From Pontiella desulfatans (lineage in GTDB: Bacteria; Verrucomicrobiota; Kiritimatiellia; Kiritimatiellales; Pontiellaceae), in contig NZ_CAAHFG010000001.1 in the NCBI RefSeq assembly GCF_900890425.1, positions 2,790,001 to 2,854,000 on the forward strand: a stretch of DNA of 64,000 nt, given 5' to 3'. Positions 36,595 to 45,601 of the stretch are shown here, piece by piece. The notes under the pieces were generated by a model, which was not told the DNA's origin, made no database searches, and was given only the letters and a program-made list of their open reading frames with translations. Made by a program: the position numbers and the translations under genes. Position 1 is the first letter of the stretch; each line of letters opens with the position of its first letter.

Positions 36595-38148
36595 ATGAAC
36601 AAAATACACTTAATTAAAACTGTGATTTTTTCAACTACGATATTATTTACCGCGTCCTGTATGGCCTTAAACAATCGTGCTGCTAAAAAACCGAACATTA
36701 TTTTCATTCTAACCGATGATCAGGGTTGGACACACACTTCGCACCGAGCTGACCCCAATATCCCGGAGTCGAAAAGCGATTATTTCGAAACGCCAAACAT
36801 GGATAAACTGGCTAAGTCAGGAGTATTGTTTACGAGCGGTTATGCACCGAATCCAATCTGTTCGCCTAGTAGAAACAGTTTAATGTTCGGGCAAAATGCG
36901 GCAAGGCATATCTACAATAAAGATTCCGATTGGCACAAAAAAACAGCGGACTGGTTAACGATTCCACGAGCCATTAAAAAAGCTGATTCCAATTATAAAA
37001 CGGCTCATTTTGGGAAATGGCACATTGCCATGCATCCCAAAGATGCCGGTTTTGATTACGACGATGGAATGACAGCTAACAGCGGTGGCGAGATTTTCGG
37101 TGATGGATTTTTGAATGTTAGAGAGTATACGAAAGCTGCCGATGAATACATGAAGGAGAACCATATTGGAAATCCGTCAAAGAGTAAAAGAGGGAGTAAG
37201 CCCAGTGGGCATTGGGACGATAAAAATGCCAAGGATATTTTTGGTATTACAAGCCGCGCAAAATATTTTATGAAAGAGAGTATTGCTGAAGGGAAACCCT
37301 TTTACGTTCAGCTTTCGCATTACGCTGCACACCTTTCTTTGGTTTCACGAAAAGAAACTTACGAGTATTTCAAAAACAAAAAACAGGGTGAACGACATAC
37401 CAATCCTGAATTTGCAGCCATGCTTAAAGATTTGGATACCGGGGTTGGAATGATTATGGATTTTGTAAAAGATCAGGGGATAGAAAATGATACTTATATA
37501 TTTTTAATGGGGGACAATGGAGGAAGGTTATCGTTAAACCAAATTGCAGTAATCGACGAAAATAAAAAATTGGTTGAAGCTTATTATTCAACTCAGCATA
37601 ACCGGAACATTCCTCTGCGTGACGGAAAACACTCCTTTTATGAAGGTGGTTTGCGGGTTCCGTTTATGGCTGCCGGCCCAGGAATTAAAGAAAATAGAGT
37701 AAGCAGAATACCAGTGTCTGGGTTAGACCTCCTGCCAACATTTACCGAACTGGCAGGCGGAAAGGTTGAAATGACAGAAGTAATTGATGGCGGTAGTATG
37801 GTTCCATTACTTCTGGATGAAAGTATTGAAAAAGTAGAACGAAATAGCGAGTACTTCATTTATCACCAATCATCGCATCGATTACCCCGAAGTGCTATTC
37901 GCAAGGGAGATTTTAAATTAATTAAATACTGGTCGAAAGAAACAAAATATAAAAACACACCTAAAGTAGAGCTGTTCAATATTGCTGATGATTTGGGCGA
38001 AACTACCGATGTTATAAAGGACAATCCTGAGATTGCAAAAGAATTGGAAACTGAACTAGATAATTTTCTTAAAGACGTAAATGCTGAAACAGGGATAAGA
38101 AATATCGAAGGACCATTCATTCGTTTAGTGGATGACTTAGCGAAGTAA
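36595..38148 (+). CDS. Sulfatase lipoprotein (S1), AT-rich, chimeric leader
   Basis: A 517-residue sulfatase: lipobox FTASC (Cys 22), metal site LTDDQGW, FGly signature CSPSR at Cys 89, GKWHIAMHPKDAGFD, LMGDNGG. The first ~44 codons are about 80% identical in DNA to the leader of the upstream sulfatase (35247), but beyond that the proteins differ strongly and the DNA becomes clearly AT-rich with A/T-ending codons, Bacteroidetes-like. A transferred sulfatase that acquired a resident leader by recombination is the simplest reading (inference). Confidence 0.9.
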   Translation: MNKIHLIKTVIFSTTILFTASCMALNNRAAKKPNIIFILTDDQGWTHTSHRADPNIPESKSDYFETPNMDKLAKSGVLFTSGYAPNPICSPSRNSLMFGQNAARHIYNKDSDWHKKTADWLTIPRAIKKADSNYKTAHFGKWHIAMHPKDAGFDYDDGMTANSGGEIFGDGFLNVREYTKAADEYMKENHIGNPSKSKRGSKPSGHWDDKNAKDIFGITSRAKYFMKESIAEGKPFYVQLSHYAAHLSLVSRKETYEYFKNKKQGERHTNPEFAAMLKDLDTGVGMIMDFVKDQGIENDTYIFLMGDNGGRLSLNQIAVIDENKKLVEAYYSTQHNRNIPLRDGKHSFYEGGLRVPFMAAGPGIKENRVSRIPVSGLDLLPTFTELAGGKVEMTEVIDGGSMVPLLLDESIEKVERNSEYFIYHQSSHRLPRSAIRKGDFKLIKYWSKETKYKNTPKVELFNIADDLGETTDVIKDNPEIAKELETELDNFLKDVNAETGIRNIEGPFIRLVDDLAK

Positions 38149-38197
38149 GAGTAGGCATTCACCGGAAATAACCTCACAAAGTATTCAGGTCTCAATA

Positions 38198-39469
38198 GTG
38201 GCAAAGTATATGAACAAACAAGGCATTATAAAATCGATTAGTACCTTATTCCCAACGGAGTGGCTTGGCGCGTTAAAGTTTGGGGTGACCCGGATTTTGA
38301 TTTCAATTGCCCTGTCCTTTTTTTGTGGGGTAACCGCATCTGCAAATTCAGAACCTACTCCAACTCCCACCCCCACTTTTAAAAGTGTCATAAGGGGTGC
38401 AATGCCGGTAGAGATATTTGTTTCTGACACCGCACAAAAAGAGACGCCATTGGTATTTTATTTAAAAGGCTTGCCTCATCACAGTGGTGAATACAACAAA
38501 GAGATAATAACCTTGCTGACCGAGGGGGGCTGTCATGTTGCAGTCGTTGATTACCAAGAGGACCAGCGCGCCGAGGTACCCACTATCAATAAAGATGTTC
38601 TTGCTCTACGTCATTTTGTAAACACACTGCAAAAAACCTACGTGTTTAATATCGATAGAGTATTTGTGATACCGGAGGGCTATACTATTGCTTTTAATAT
38701 AGAATATTATAAAAATGAGACCGGCAGCCACGCAATGGATATTTGGTATCCCTACAAGAGCAAGGTGGCCGTGCCATTGGTGATGCAATCATCACACAGC
38801 AAAGCTATAAGGATGTCCAATGAGCAATCCACCAAATTTGATGACGCACTGATAGAAGGTTTTGCAATCCATGGATACGCTGCGGCAAAAATAGATCATC
38901 CCGCCCCGGAGAATGATGTAATGCCCTCAGCAAAGATAAAATCCGCAGTGAGAGTGTTGCGTCATAATGCCCACCAGTACCATATCGACAAGGATAAGAT
39001 AGGCGCCTTTGGTTTTTCCAAAGGGAGTTCTTCTGTTTCATTTTTAGCCTTTGATCATCAAAAAGCCACGGACAAGGGGGGGTATTACTATGAAGAAAAT
39101 GAGAGTATACAAGTTGCTTTGCTTTTCGCCTCTCGCTTTGACTTGGTGCAAGCAGTAAGAGATCCGCTTACACGTAAAAAATACAAAGACAGTCTGATAG
39201 AAAATTTCGGTGACTATACGCAAGATCCCACGTTGTATTTAAGATTTTCGTCCATAAGCTACGTCACGCCACAAGCTCCCCCCATCTTTTTATCAACCGG
39301 AGCGGCAGATGCTGACCGGGTAGAGCAGGTAAGAGCACTGTCACGAAAACTCAAAGAGAACAGCGTTCCCTTTATCTATACCCAAGAACCGTTTGACGAA
39401 CATCAGACAACGTCTAATCCACACACATTAAAAGCGATATATAATTTTTTTGATGAGTATTTGAAATAA
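38198..39469 (+). CDS. Secreted alpha/beta hydrolase (esterase-like)
   Basis: About 420 residues. A long N-terminal region with one hydrophobic helix ends at GVTASANS (about 50), followed by a PTPTPTPT linker. The C-terminal half is an alpha/beta-hydrolase: nucleophile elbow GFSKGSSS, an Asp in STGAADADRVEQ, and His in FDEHQTT. Similar enzymes remove acetyl groups from polysaccharides. It is AT-rich like its two neighbours. Start: GTG at 38198 with AGG upstream, or ATG at 38210; both keep the signal. Confidence 0.75.
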   Translation: MAKYMNKQGIIKSISTLFPTEWLGALKFGVTRILISIALSFFCGVTASANSEPTPTPTPTFKSVIRGAMPVEIFVSDTAQKETPLVFYLKGLPHHSGEYNKEIITLLTEGGCHVAVVDYQEDQRAEVPTINKDVLALRHFVNTLQKTYVFNIDRVFVIPEGYTIAFNIEYYKNETGSHAMDIWYPYKSKVAVPLVMQSSHSKAIRMSNEQSTKFDDALIEGFAIHGYAAAKIDHPAPENDVMPSAKIKSAVRVLRHNAHQYHIDKDKIGAFGFSKGSSSVSFLAFDHQKATDKGGYYYEENESIQVALLFASRFDLVQAVRDPLTRKKYKDSLIENFGDYTQDPTLYLRFSSISYVTPQAPPIFLSTGAADADRVEQVRALSRKLKENSVPFIYTQEPFDEHQTTSNPHTLKAIYNFFDEYLK

Positions 39470-39522
39470 CAAACTCGAGCGGTAGCACTCGGCTAGCGCC
39501 CTCTATGGGATGACACTGGAAT

Positions 39523-40833
39523 ATGTATGTGAATTATTATCTAAATATCATGAATAAAAAAATTAAAAGTAAATTTTACGCAAGGGCATTACCTATTATC
39601 GTTCTCATTATCTGTTGTGGTAATGTCTATTCGGCAGGCAACAAAATGTATCCCACATACAAAGGGTTGATTATGGCAGGTTATCAGGGGTGGTTTAATT
39701 GCGAAGGTGACGGAAGTGGCGAAAGCTGGAATCACTATTCGACTGAAGAACGTATTAAAGAAGGGTATATAAGCATTGATAGTTGGCCATACACCGCTGA
39801 GTATAAAAAGAAGTATAAAACCAACTTTGTTTATCCCAATGGCGAACCCGCCTATCTTTTCAGTTCGTATGATAAAAGTACTGTCATGACTCACTTTCGT
39901 TGGATGAAAGAGTATGGCATTGATGGGGTATTTATACAACGATTTGTAGATCATCTTCGAAGAAGAGAAGATGCGATAGACACTGTTCTTAACCATGCCA
40001 TGAAAGCCTCAAAAAAGTATGACAGAGCTATCTGTTTGATGTATGACATGAGTAGGTTTAAATCTGAAGGACAAGAGTTGTACGACGCACTTATAACTGA
40101 CTTTGAAGGAATCAACAAAAAGTACGATTTTCGAAATACTAAGAACTACCTGCACCATAACGGAAAACCATTGATAGGGCTATGGGGAGTAGGGAACAAA
40201 TCCAGAAGTGGCCACTACTCTTTAGAGGAGACAGAAAGAATCATTGATTACTTTAAAGCAAATAACTTTTCTGTTTTAGTGGGAACCTCTCCCACATGGC
40301 GAACATTAGACCAGCGTTCTATTTCTGACCCTCATTTACATGAAGTCTTTAAAAAAGTGGACATTGTTTTTCCATGGATGGGAGGTGATGTTACTATTGA
40401 GGAGGTAGAAACGAAAAAAAAACAGCGCATTACAGCCGATATGGAATGGTGTAAAAAAAATGGTATAGACTTTGTTCCTGTAGCAAATCCCGGTTTTAGC
40501 TGGCACAACATGCAGCCCACCAAAGAATTTAATGAAGTTCCGAGAGAAAAGGGAAGGTACTTTTGGGCTAATTTGACAGTAAACATCGAAGTAGGAGCAG
40601 AGATGATTTATGTGGCAATGTTCGATGAGGTTGATGAGGCTACGGCGATATTTAAGTGCGTACAAGTCGTGCCCCTCAAGCCCAAAGGGTCTAAGGCGCG
40701 CACTCGCTTTGTGCCCTACGAGGTGCCACCCGATCACTACCTTTGGTTAACAGGGATGGCAGGAAAAATGTTGCGAAACGAGATTCCATTCTCTAAAAAA
40801 ATGCCCGAAAGGGATATGAAAAAAGTAAAATAG
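39523..40833 (+). CDS. GH99/GH71-like glycoside hydrolase
   Basis: A secreted protein of about 430 residues with signal segment to NVYSAG (about 39). The core has MAGYQGWFNCEGDGSG, MKEYGIDGVFIQRFV, DGVF and PVANPGFSWHNMQ blocks, as in the GH99/GH71-like families found beside sulfatases in Bacteroidetes loci. The exact bond cut is unknown. It is strongly AT-rich and so part of the transferred block 36.6-40.8 kb. Start 39523 or 39550 (MNKKIKSK). It is followed directly by an IS4-like end, so the block may have moved with insertion sequences. Confidence 0.7.
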   Translation: MYVNYYLNIMNKKIKSKFYARALPIIVLIICCGNVYSAGNKMYPTYKGLIMAGYQGWFNCEGDGSGESWNHYSTEERIKEGYISIDSWPYTAEYKKKYKTNFVYPNGEPAYLFSSYDKSTVMTHFRWMKEYGIDGVFIQRFVDHLRRREDAIDTVLNHAMKASKKYDRAICLMYDMSRFKSEGQELYDALITDFEGINKKYDFRNTKNYLHHNGKPLIGLWGVGNKSRSGHYSLEETERIIDYFKANNFSVLVGTSPTWRTLDQRSISDPHLHEVFKKVDIVFPWMGGDVTIEEVETKKKQRITADMEWCKKNGIDFVPVANPGFSWHNMQPTKEFNEVPREKGRYFWANLTVNIEVGAEMIYVAMFDEVDEATAIFKCVQVVPLKPKGSKARTRFVPYEVPPDHYLWLTGMAGKMLRNEIPFSKKMPERDMKKVK

Positions 40834-40863
40834 AGGTGGTTATAATTCTATCCTTTTTATCAC

Positions 40864-41370
40864 TAGTGTCCCAGTATTAGTCGAACAGCTGCAACTGGTT
40901 GAAAAAGTCGCCCCCGTTGTTCTTGCATTCCCCGTCCTGAAACGCCTGTAAAAGCGGCATTTTCTCGAAAACGGACACGCTCAATATCTGTAGAATTGTG
41001 TAGAGCGACTGTTCGATTTTCAGCCGCTTCTTCGTAATGGCGATGAGCAGATAAACACAGACGGCGATCCAAATCTGCGTCTTGACGGCGTTGGCACTCG
41101 TGCCGAAGAAGGCCTTGATGCGCAGGTGTTGCTTTATCCATTTGAAGAATAGTTCGATCTGCCACCGAGCCTTGTAGAGTTCGGCTATCGTCAGGGCAGG
41201 CAGTGAAAAATCGTTGGTCAGAAACACCAGCACCCGCCCTTCGGGGTCGCGGTATTTTATTCTGCGCAGTGCTTCGGGATAACGCTGCTTCGGGTAGAAC
41301 CCGGTGAGCATTACGGTCTGGTTGCTCCAATCAGAATACCGAACATAGGCTCCACAACTCCTATCCGGTT
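40864..41370 (-). mobile_element. IS4-like insertion sequence remnant
   Basis: The left end has an IS4-type terminus (CTAGTGTCCCAGTA, 40864-40877). The transposase tail occupies 40877-41366 on the minus strand: RYSDWSNQTVMLTGFYP, FLTNDF, and YKARWQIELFFKWIKQHLRI, the YREK-type block of the DDE domain. An in-frame TAG near 41370 and the missing N-terminal two thirds show 5' truncation. Confidence 0.8.
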
Positions 41371-41795
41371 TCTATAAAACGCCGCTGACGGGCGTTGAAC
41401 CCTGAATTCCACCGACAGGGAGTCAGCCATTTAAATCGGCAGTCCTCCCTCTATAGTGGTGATAAAAAATGTCAACTAGAGGATTAATTGGATTCAGGTG
41501 CAACGACACCGACAAGCTCATTTACAACCACGCAGACTCTCATCCGGATACACTCGGGCTAAAGGTATTAAGAATTTCGAGAATTACAGGTTGAGAGTCA
41601 TAGTGGGCTCTCCCTTTCGGGGAGAACCATATGATTAAAGAAATCCGCCCTCGCCCCGTATTTGCTGGAGAGCCCGCTCTGATGTATTTCAGATGTACTT
41701 CAGGAGGTTTGACAGTTGGATCTGTTAGTAACAAAAGCGATCTATTTACAACATCGAATCAGGAAACAAACCAACGATAACAGCATATAAGGTAA
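41371..41795. other. Intergenic junction region between IS remnant and att site
   Basis: About 425 bp. The minus strand has a 64-residue open frame (41734-41540, with SPKGRAHYDSQPVI) that I cannot assign. An inverted repeat CTCTCCC-TTTC-GGGGAGA lies at 41610-41627. No convincing gene. Confidence 0.4.
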
Positions 41796-41873
41796 TGGTA
41801 CCGAGGAAAGGACTCTAACCCACATATCCCAAAGTGCGGGATTTTGAATCCCGTGCCGAACTACATGCAACCC
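41796..41873 (-). other. Displaced tRNA-Leu(CAA) 3' fragment: attachment site of the mobile element
   Basis: Minus strand reads as the 3' part of a tRNA: anticodon stem-loop CGGGA-TTCAAAA-TCCCG (anticodon CAA, Leu), a long variable region, a degenerate T arm (GTGGGTTAGAGTCC) and acceptor end CCTCGGTACCA. The 5' half is absent. The orientation fits an element lying to the right, inserted in the tRNA 3' end and restoring an intact tRNA at its far side, outside this window. Confidence 0.7.
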
Positions 41874-41997
41874 TTTATTTATAGCATTATTTAATTATAT
41901 AGTGGTATTTCCGTGGTATTTCAATTGATTAGAATCGTCTTTCTACATACTGTTTGGATCACATATAAACAGAACGTAACAATGGAGGAGGTTCAGC

Positions 41998-43434
41998 ATG
42001 AAAAAGGCTTCCACAAAAAAGAAGGCCACCTACAGCGAACGCGGAACCGGGCGACTATACAAGCGCGGTAAAGACGGAAAGGAATACTCCGCCGGCGATC
42101 CGCACTCAGGGATATACTACCTTGAGTATCGTGTAAACGGGAAACGCACCCGCCAACGGCTAGTTGACGAAAACGGTGAACCCATCACCGACAAAGATAA
42201 AGCCGAAAAGGAACGGTCAAGGATTACAGCACCGTTCATCACGTCCAACAAGACAGACCAACTCCACGCCGTCAAAGCAAAACTTGAGGCAGCAGAGCGG
42301 GAACATGCACAAGCCGTCGAGGATGTAAACCCACCACTGACCATCACCGACGCATGGGATGCTTACACATCCAGCCCTGAACGACTCGATAGCGGAGATG
42401 ATCTTCTAAGGCGTTATTGCGGATACTGGAAAAATTTCGCCAAGTGGGTTCAGGCGCACAAATCTGAAGTTAAATATCTGCGCGACATTCCTGCCAAGGT
42501 GGCCCTTGACTACGCTAGCCATCTCTCTCGGAAAAAGATTAGCCCAAATACCTACAATAAACACACATGCTTTTTGAAGTTGTTTTTCAATACATTAAAA
42601 GACCCCGCCCTACTCGAATCCAATCCGTTCGAAAAAATAAAAAGTAAAAAACTAAAGACCGAAGCCCGCCGCGAACTAAGCCTAGAGGAGCTACAGACCG
42701 TTCTCAACGCGGCCACTGGCGAACTGAAAACCCTACTTTACATTGGGACATTTACTGGCTTGAGGTTAGGCGATTGCTCAACCTTGAAATGGGGTGAAGT
42801 TGATCTAAACCGTGGCATTATTCGCCGTGTACCAAACAAGATCAAGAGCCACAAGGCCGCGCCCGTTACCATCGGAATAGCAGCTGTCCTACACAGTCGA
42901 CTTTCGAGGACGCCCAAAAGTAAGCGCAAGGGCTATGTCGTGCCGAAATATGCAGAACTCTATACGTACCATAATGCGGACGGGCAATGCATCCGCAGAT
43001 CGATCATTTTCCGCGAAACCCAAAGGCACTTCGAGGCGCAGGGCATTCAAACCCACAAGGATGGCACCGGCTACCGACTAGAACCAAATCCAGACAAACC
43101 CGGAGAATACATCCGGGTATCGACTGGCAAACGCGCTGTGGTGGAAGTCGGCTTCCACTCGCTTCGCCATACCTTCGTGTCATTGCAGGCCGAACGAGGG
43201 ACGCCACAGGCAGTCGTACAGGCTATTGTTGGCCATGGCAATCCAGCCATGACCGCGCACTATACGCACATCGGCGAAAAGGCCGCCAAGCAAGCGGCCC
43301 TCGCGATGCCTTCAGACATCGGCGATGCTGAGTTTGAAGAGCTCCCCTCTCCCATCCCAAAATGGGCAAAGGAGAAACTAAAGGCGATGACGGCGGAGAA
43401 CTGGGAGCAGATCCGGGAGGAACTGGCTCAATGA
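41998..43434 (+). CDS. int: Tyrosine recombinase (integrase)
   Basis: A 478-residue site-specific recombinase. An N-terminal arm-binding-type region (about 1-110), a SAM-like core-binding domain (115-215) and the catalytic domain follow. The catalytic residues are visible: Arg 256 (TGLRLGD), Lys around 281-286, His 387/Arg 390 (HSLRH), His 413 (VGHGN) and Tyr 422 (AHYTH). It should integrate the element at the tRNA-Leu site 125 bp upstream. The ATG has a strong GGAGGAGG site. An insert of about 35 residues before HSLRH is longer than usual. It points away from att and towards the convergent operon. Confidence 0.93.
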   Translation: MKKASTKKKATYSERGTGRLYKRGKDGKEYSAGDPHSGIYYLEYRVNGKRTRQRLVDENGEPITDKDKAEKERSRITAPFITSNKTDQLHAVKAKLEAAEREHAQAVEDVNPPLTITDAWDAYTSSPERLDSGDDLLRRYCGYWKNFAKWVQAHKSEVKYLRDIPAKVALDYASHLSRKKISPNTYNKHTCFLKLFFNTLKDPALLESNPFEKIKSKKLKTEARRELSLEELQTVLNAATGELKTLLYIGTFTGLRLGDCSTLKWGEVDLNRGIIRRVPNKIKSHKAAPVTIGIAAVLHSRLSRTPKSKRKGYVVPKYAELYTYHNADGQCIRRSIIFRETQRHFEAQGIQTHKDGTGYRLEPNPDKPGEYIRVSTGKRAVVEVGFHSLRHTFVSLQAERGTPQAVVQAIVGHGNPAMTAHYTHIGEKAAKQAALAMPSDIGDAEFEELPSPIPKWAKEKLKAMTAENWEQIREELAQ

Positions 43435-43648
43435 CTTCATCATCACTTAACGAGAGAAACGTACAGCTACCAAATCCATCCCCCACCACCATCTTTTACC
43501 TAAACTCCTGGATTCCAGATATTGTTTAACACCAGGCTCTCCACCTAAGCAACGGGGGCGAGGGCGGTTTTCATTAACCTCACAGCACGATAACTCGTAT
43601 TCTGTATTTCCAAAAATTCTTACCCCAAAACATTGATCCGTCTTTAAG

Positions 43649-43933
43649 CTAATCAATCCCGGCTTGAGCCAGATGCTCCACCTCATTCAGGTTATAGCGT
43701 ACTTTGCGGGCGGAAAGGCGGATTGTGCTTAAAAGTCCGGCCTTGGCATAACGCCGGACGGTAACCGGATGTACATCAAGGATTCTTGCCGCCTCTTTAA
43801 TGGTGCCAGGCCGCGGCTTTTGTTCCCCATTGACCGCTGCCAGTTGCTTCAACACTTTCTGTGCGTCTGTCGGCAATACCGTATCATCGGTGGACAGGAC
43901 ATTCTTTATGAGTTCAATCGTTGCCGGTTTCAT
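43649..43933 (-). CDS. Excisionase-like HTH protein
   Basis: A 94-residue protein with a MerR/HTH_17-type helix-turn-helix in its C-terminal half (IKEAARILDVHPVTVRRYAK, then AGLLSTIRLSARKVRY). This winged-helix type is usual for recombination directionality factors. It is the last gene of the long operon and its ATG overlaps the primase stop (ATGA). Position next to the integrase supports a role in excision or in regulating it; both are inferred. Confidence 0.8.
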   Translation of the reverse strand: MKPATIELIKNVLSTDDTVLPTDAQKVLKQLAAVNGEQKPRPGTIKEAARILDVHPVTVRRYAKAGLLSTIRLSARKVRYNLNEVEHLAQAGID

Positions 43934-44925
43934 CGTGTGCTCCCCTCAATGGAATGGCCTAATTTGAGCTGGCACGACAAATCGCAGAACGGCATGACGG
44001 CAGGGTCTTCGCATCCCATGCCGCGATAGTTTCCCTTATACGCACAACGTGCCTGGGTTTGAATTTCAGATTCTCGGATAATAGACTTGTCCGAATTGGG
44101 ACGATTGCGGCTGGCCCAACTGCTCAGGATCGCAAGAGTCTGGTTGTAAGCATAACCGGCCAGTTTTAGCTGAATCGCCAGGCGGAAACAGGCAACGCGC
44201 TGGTAGTCAGAGACTCCTTCGGCAAGCATCCTTTCCGCGCAGGGCTTCAGGCCGTATTTCCTGCCATTGGTCGTGGCCTTGTGGTTGGCAGATGCGGCGT
44301 GACCGGAATTGGATGACTCTTCCTTTGCGACGCGGAGCAGATTATTTCGTGACACCGTCTCAATCCCCGCCAGCATCGACCATTGGTCATCGAAAGGCTT
44401 CATCTGTTCATTCAGGAATACCGTGCGTCCTATCGATGCATGCTGCCCAAAGAGAGGCAGGTTGATGAAGTTGCCGTACTGTTTCCGTGTAAAAAGGCGA
44501 TCCTGCTTGGGAAACACTTCCGTTGATGGAGCGCCGATTTGTTTCAGCAAGGCTTGCATGGTGCGGCGCACCAGTCGGGCCTCCACACCGCCACGTTCGA
44601 CGAACCACCAGCAATGATATCCCTTGGACTTGCTGCACTCAATATACGTACAAATGCCGGCATCCTTGGAGAGGGAACGAAAGGCTAACGGCAGCGCTGC
44701 GTCGTGGGAATCAAAATCCACCACAGCAAAAGACACTTTATCGCCGACCAGAGGATAAACTCCTAACGGCTGAACACCGGCAAGGTGACGGCAGACAACA
44801 TCAACGGTCACCGGTTGCTTTACCTGCCAGCTTCGCCCGCTTTTGAAGTCATACGTACCGTACACATCCGTGCGACCGGCGAAACGACTGCGAAAAATTT
44901 CAATCTGTTTCTGCGTAGTGTGCAT
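43930..44925 (-). CDS. Archaeo-eukaryotic-type primase (TOTE-like AEP)
   Basis: A 331-residue protein. The N-terminal half begins FRSRFAGRTDVYGTYDF and contains the metal-binding pair D70/D72 (SFAVVDFDSHD), GVYPLV, and KGYHCWWFVE with His 104; these are AEP primase motifs of the type found in TOTE conflict systems and mobile elements. FTRKQYGNFINLPLF follows. The C-terminus has four Cys (294, 305, 314, 318), probably a zinc or Fe-S site. Making primers for element replication is the likely role. It overlaps the HTH gene downstream and lies 73 bp after the gene at 44999. Confidence 0.8.
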   Translation of the reverse strand: MHTTQKQIEIFRSRFAGRTDVYGTYDFKSGRSWQVKQPVTVDVVCRHLAGVQPLGVYPLVGDKVSFAVVDFDSHDAALPLAFRSLSKDAGICTYIECSKSKGYHCWWFVERGGVEARLVRRTMQALLKQIGAPSTEVFPKQDRLFTRKQYGNFINLPLFGQHASIGRTVFLNEQMKPFDDQWSMLAGIETVSRNNLLRVAKEESSNSGHAASANHKATTNGRKYGLKPCAERMLAEGVSDYQRVACFRLAIQLKLAGYAYNQTLAILSSWASRNRPNSDKSIIRESEIQTQARCAYKGNYRGMGCEDPAVMPFCDLSCQLKLGHSIEGSTR

Positions 44926-44998
44926 TCCTGAAACTATCCTTTCAATGTGAACACTGCTGAGGAGTTCAATCTCTTCACAAGGATAGCGGCAGATGCGA

Positions 44999-45601
44999 TC
45001 AGGTCATTTCAGATAGAGTCAACGCCCTCGGCATTTCTTCAGCCATCAAATGGCTATTCAGCAAGGTTGCGAGATGATTCGCGAGGGCATGCAGTTCCAG
45101 CCCGCCGAACACGGCGTCGTCGCCAAACCCGTATCGGGATTGGATCTCCTTCGCGAGATGCATTCTGGAATTCCAATCAAGTCCATGGAGAAAACAGTCC
45201 AGGACACATGACCTATGGAGGGCTAGCTCCTGCTCCTTCAATGCCTCCGCGAGCCATTGCAGAATCGTATCGATTTCGGCTGATCCGTCTTCGAGAACCT
45301 CAATGATTGCCGATGCATATCCTCCCATGGTTTTCTGGGAATAGGCGCGCTCCAGAGCTTCTACGCCGGCAACGTATGCCTCAGAATCCGAGATGCGGCG
45401 GGAAGGTGTCATCCCTCTCTCAAACAGGTGACGTGTGAAGCGGATGATCTCTGCTTCAAATTCAGCCAATGATGCCGGTGCGTCCGTGGCCGGCACGTAC
45501 TCGGCGGCGGCATCATCAAACCCGCACACGCAAGCCGCACCGGCCAGTTCAACTTCCAGACGGTGCAAAATTGAAGAGGGACTTCCATTAAAATTCTTCA
45601 T
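44999..45601 (-). CDS. Hypothetical helical protein, distant member of the shared element domain
   Basis: A 200-residue protein of unknown function. The ATG at 45601 (GAGG upstream) lies inside the end of the ATPase gene (14 bp overlap). It is predicted mostly helical. Its pattern (EALERAY..., then DTILQWLAEAL, then a helical tail) weakly echoes the domain shared by the proteins at 48113, 48703 and 49303. No signal peptide or membrane segment. Confidence 0.65.
   Translation of the reverse strand: MKNFNGSPSSILHRLEVELAGAACVCGFDDAAAEYVPATDAPASLAEFEAEIIRFTRHLFERGMTPSRRISDSEAYVAGVEALERAYSQKTMGGYASAIIEVLEDGSAEIDTILQWLAEALKEQELALHRSCVLDCFLHGLDWNSRMHLAKEIQSRYGFGDDAVFGGLELHALANHLATLLNSHLMAEEMPRALTLSEMT

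Noticed and set aside
41540-41734. 64-residue minus-strand frame near the att site
   Set aside because: No recognisable family and no ribosome site; left as part of the junction region.
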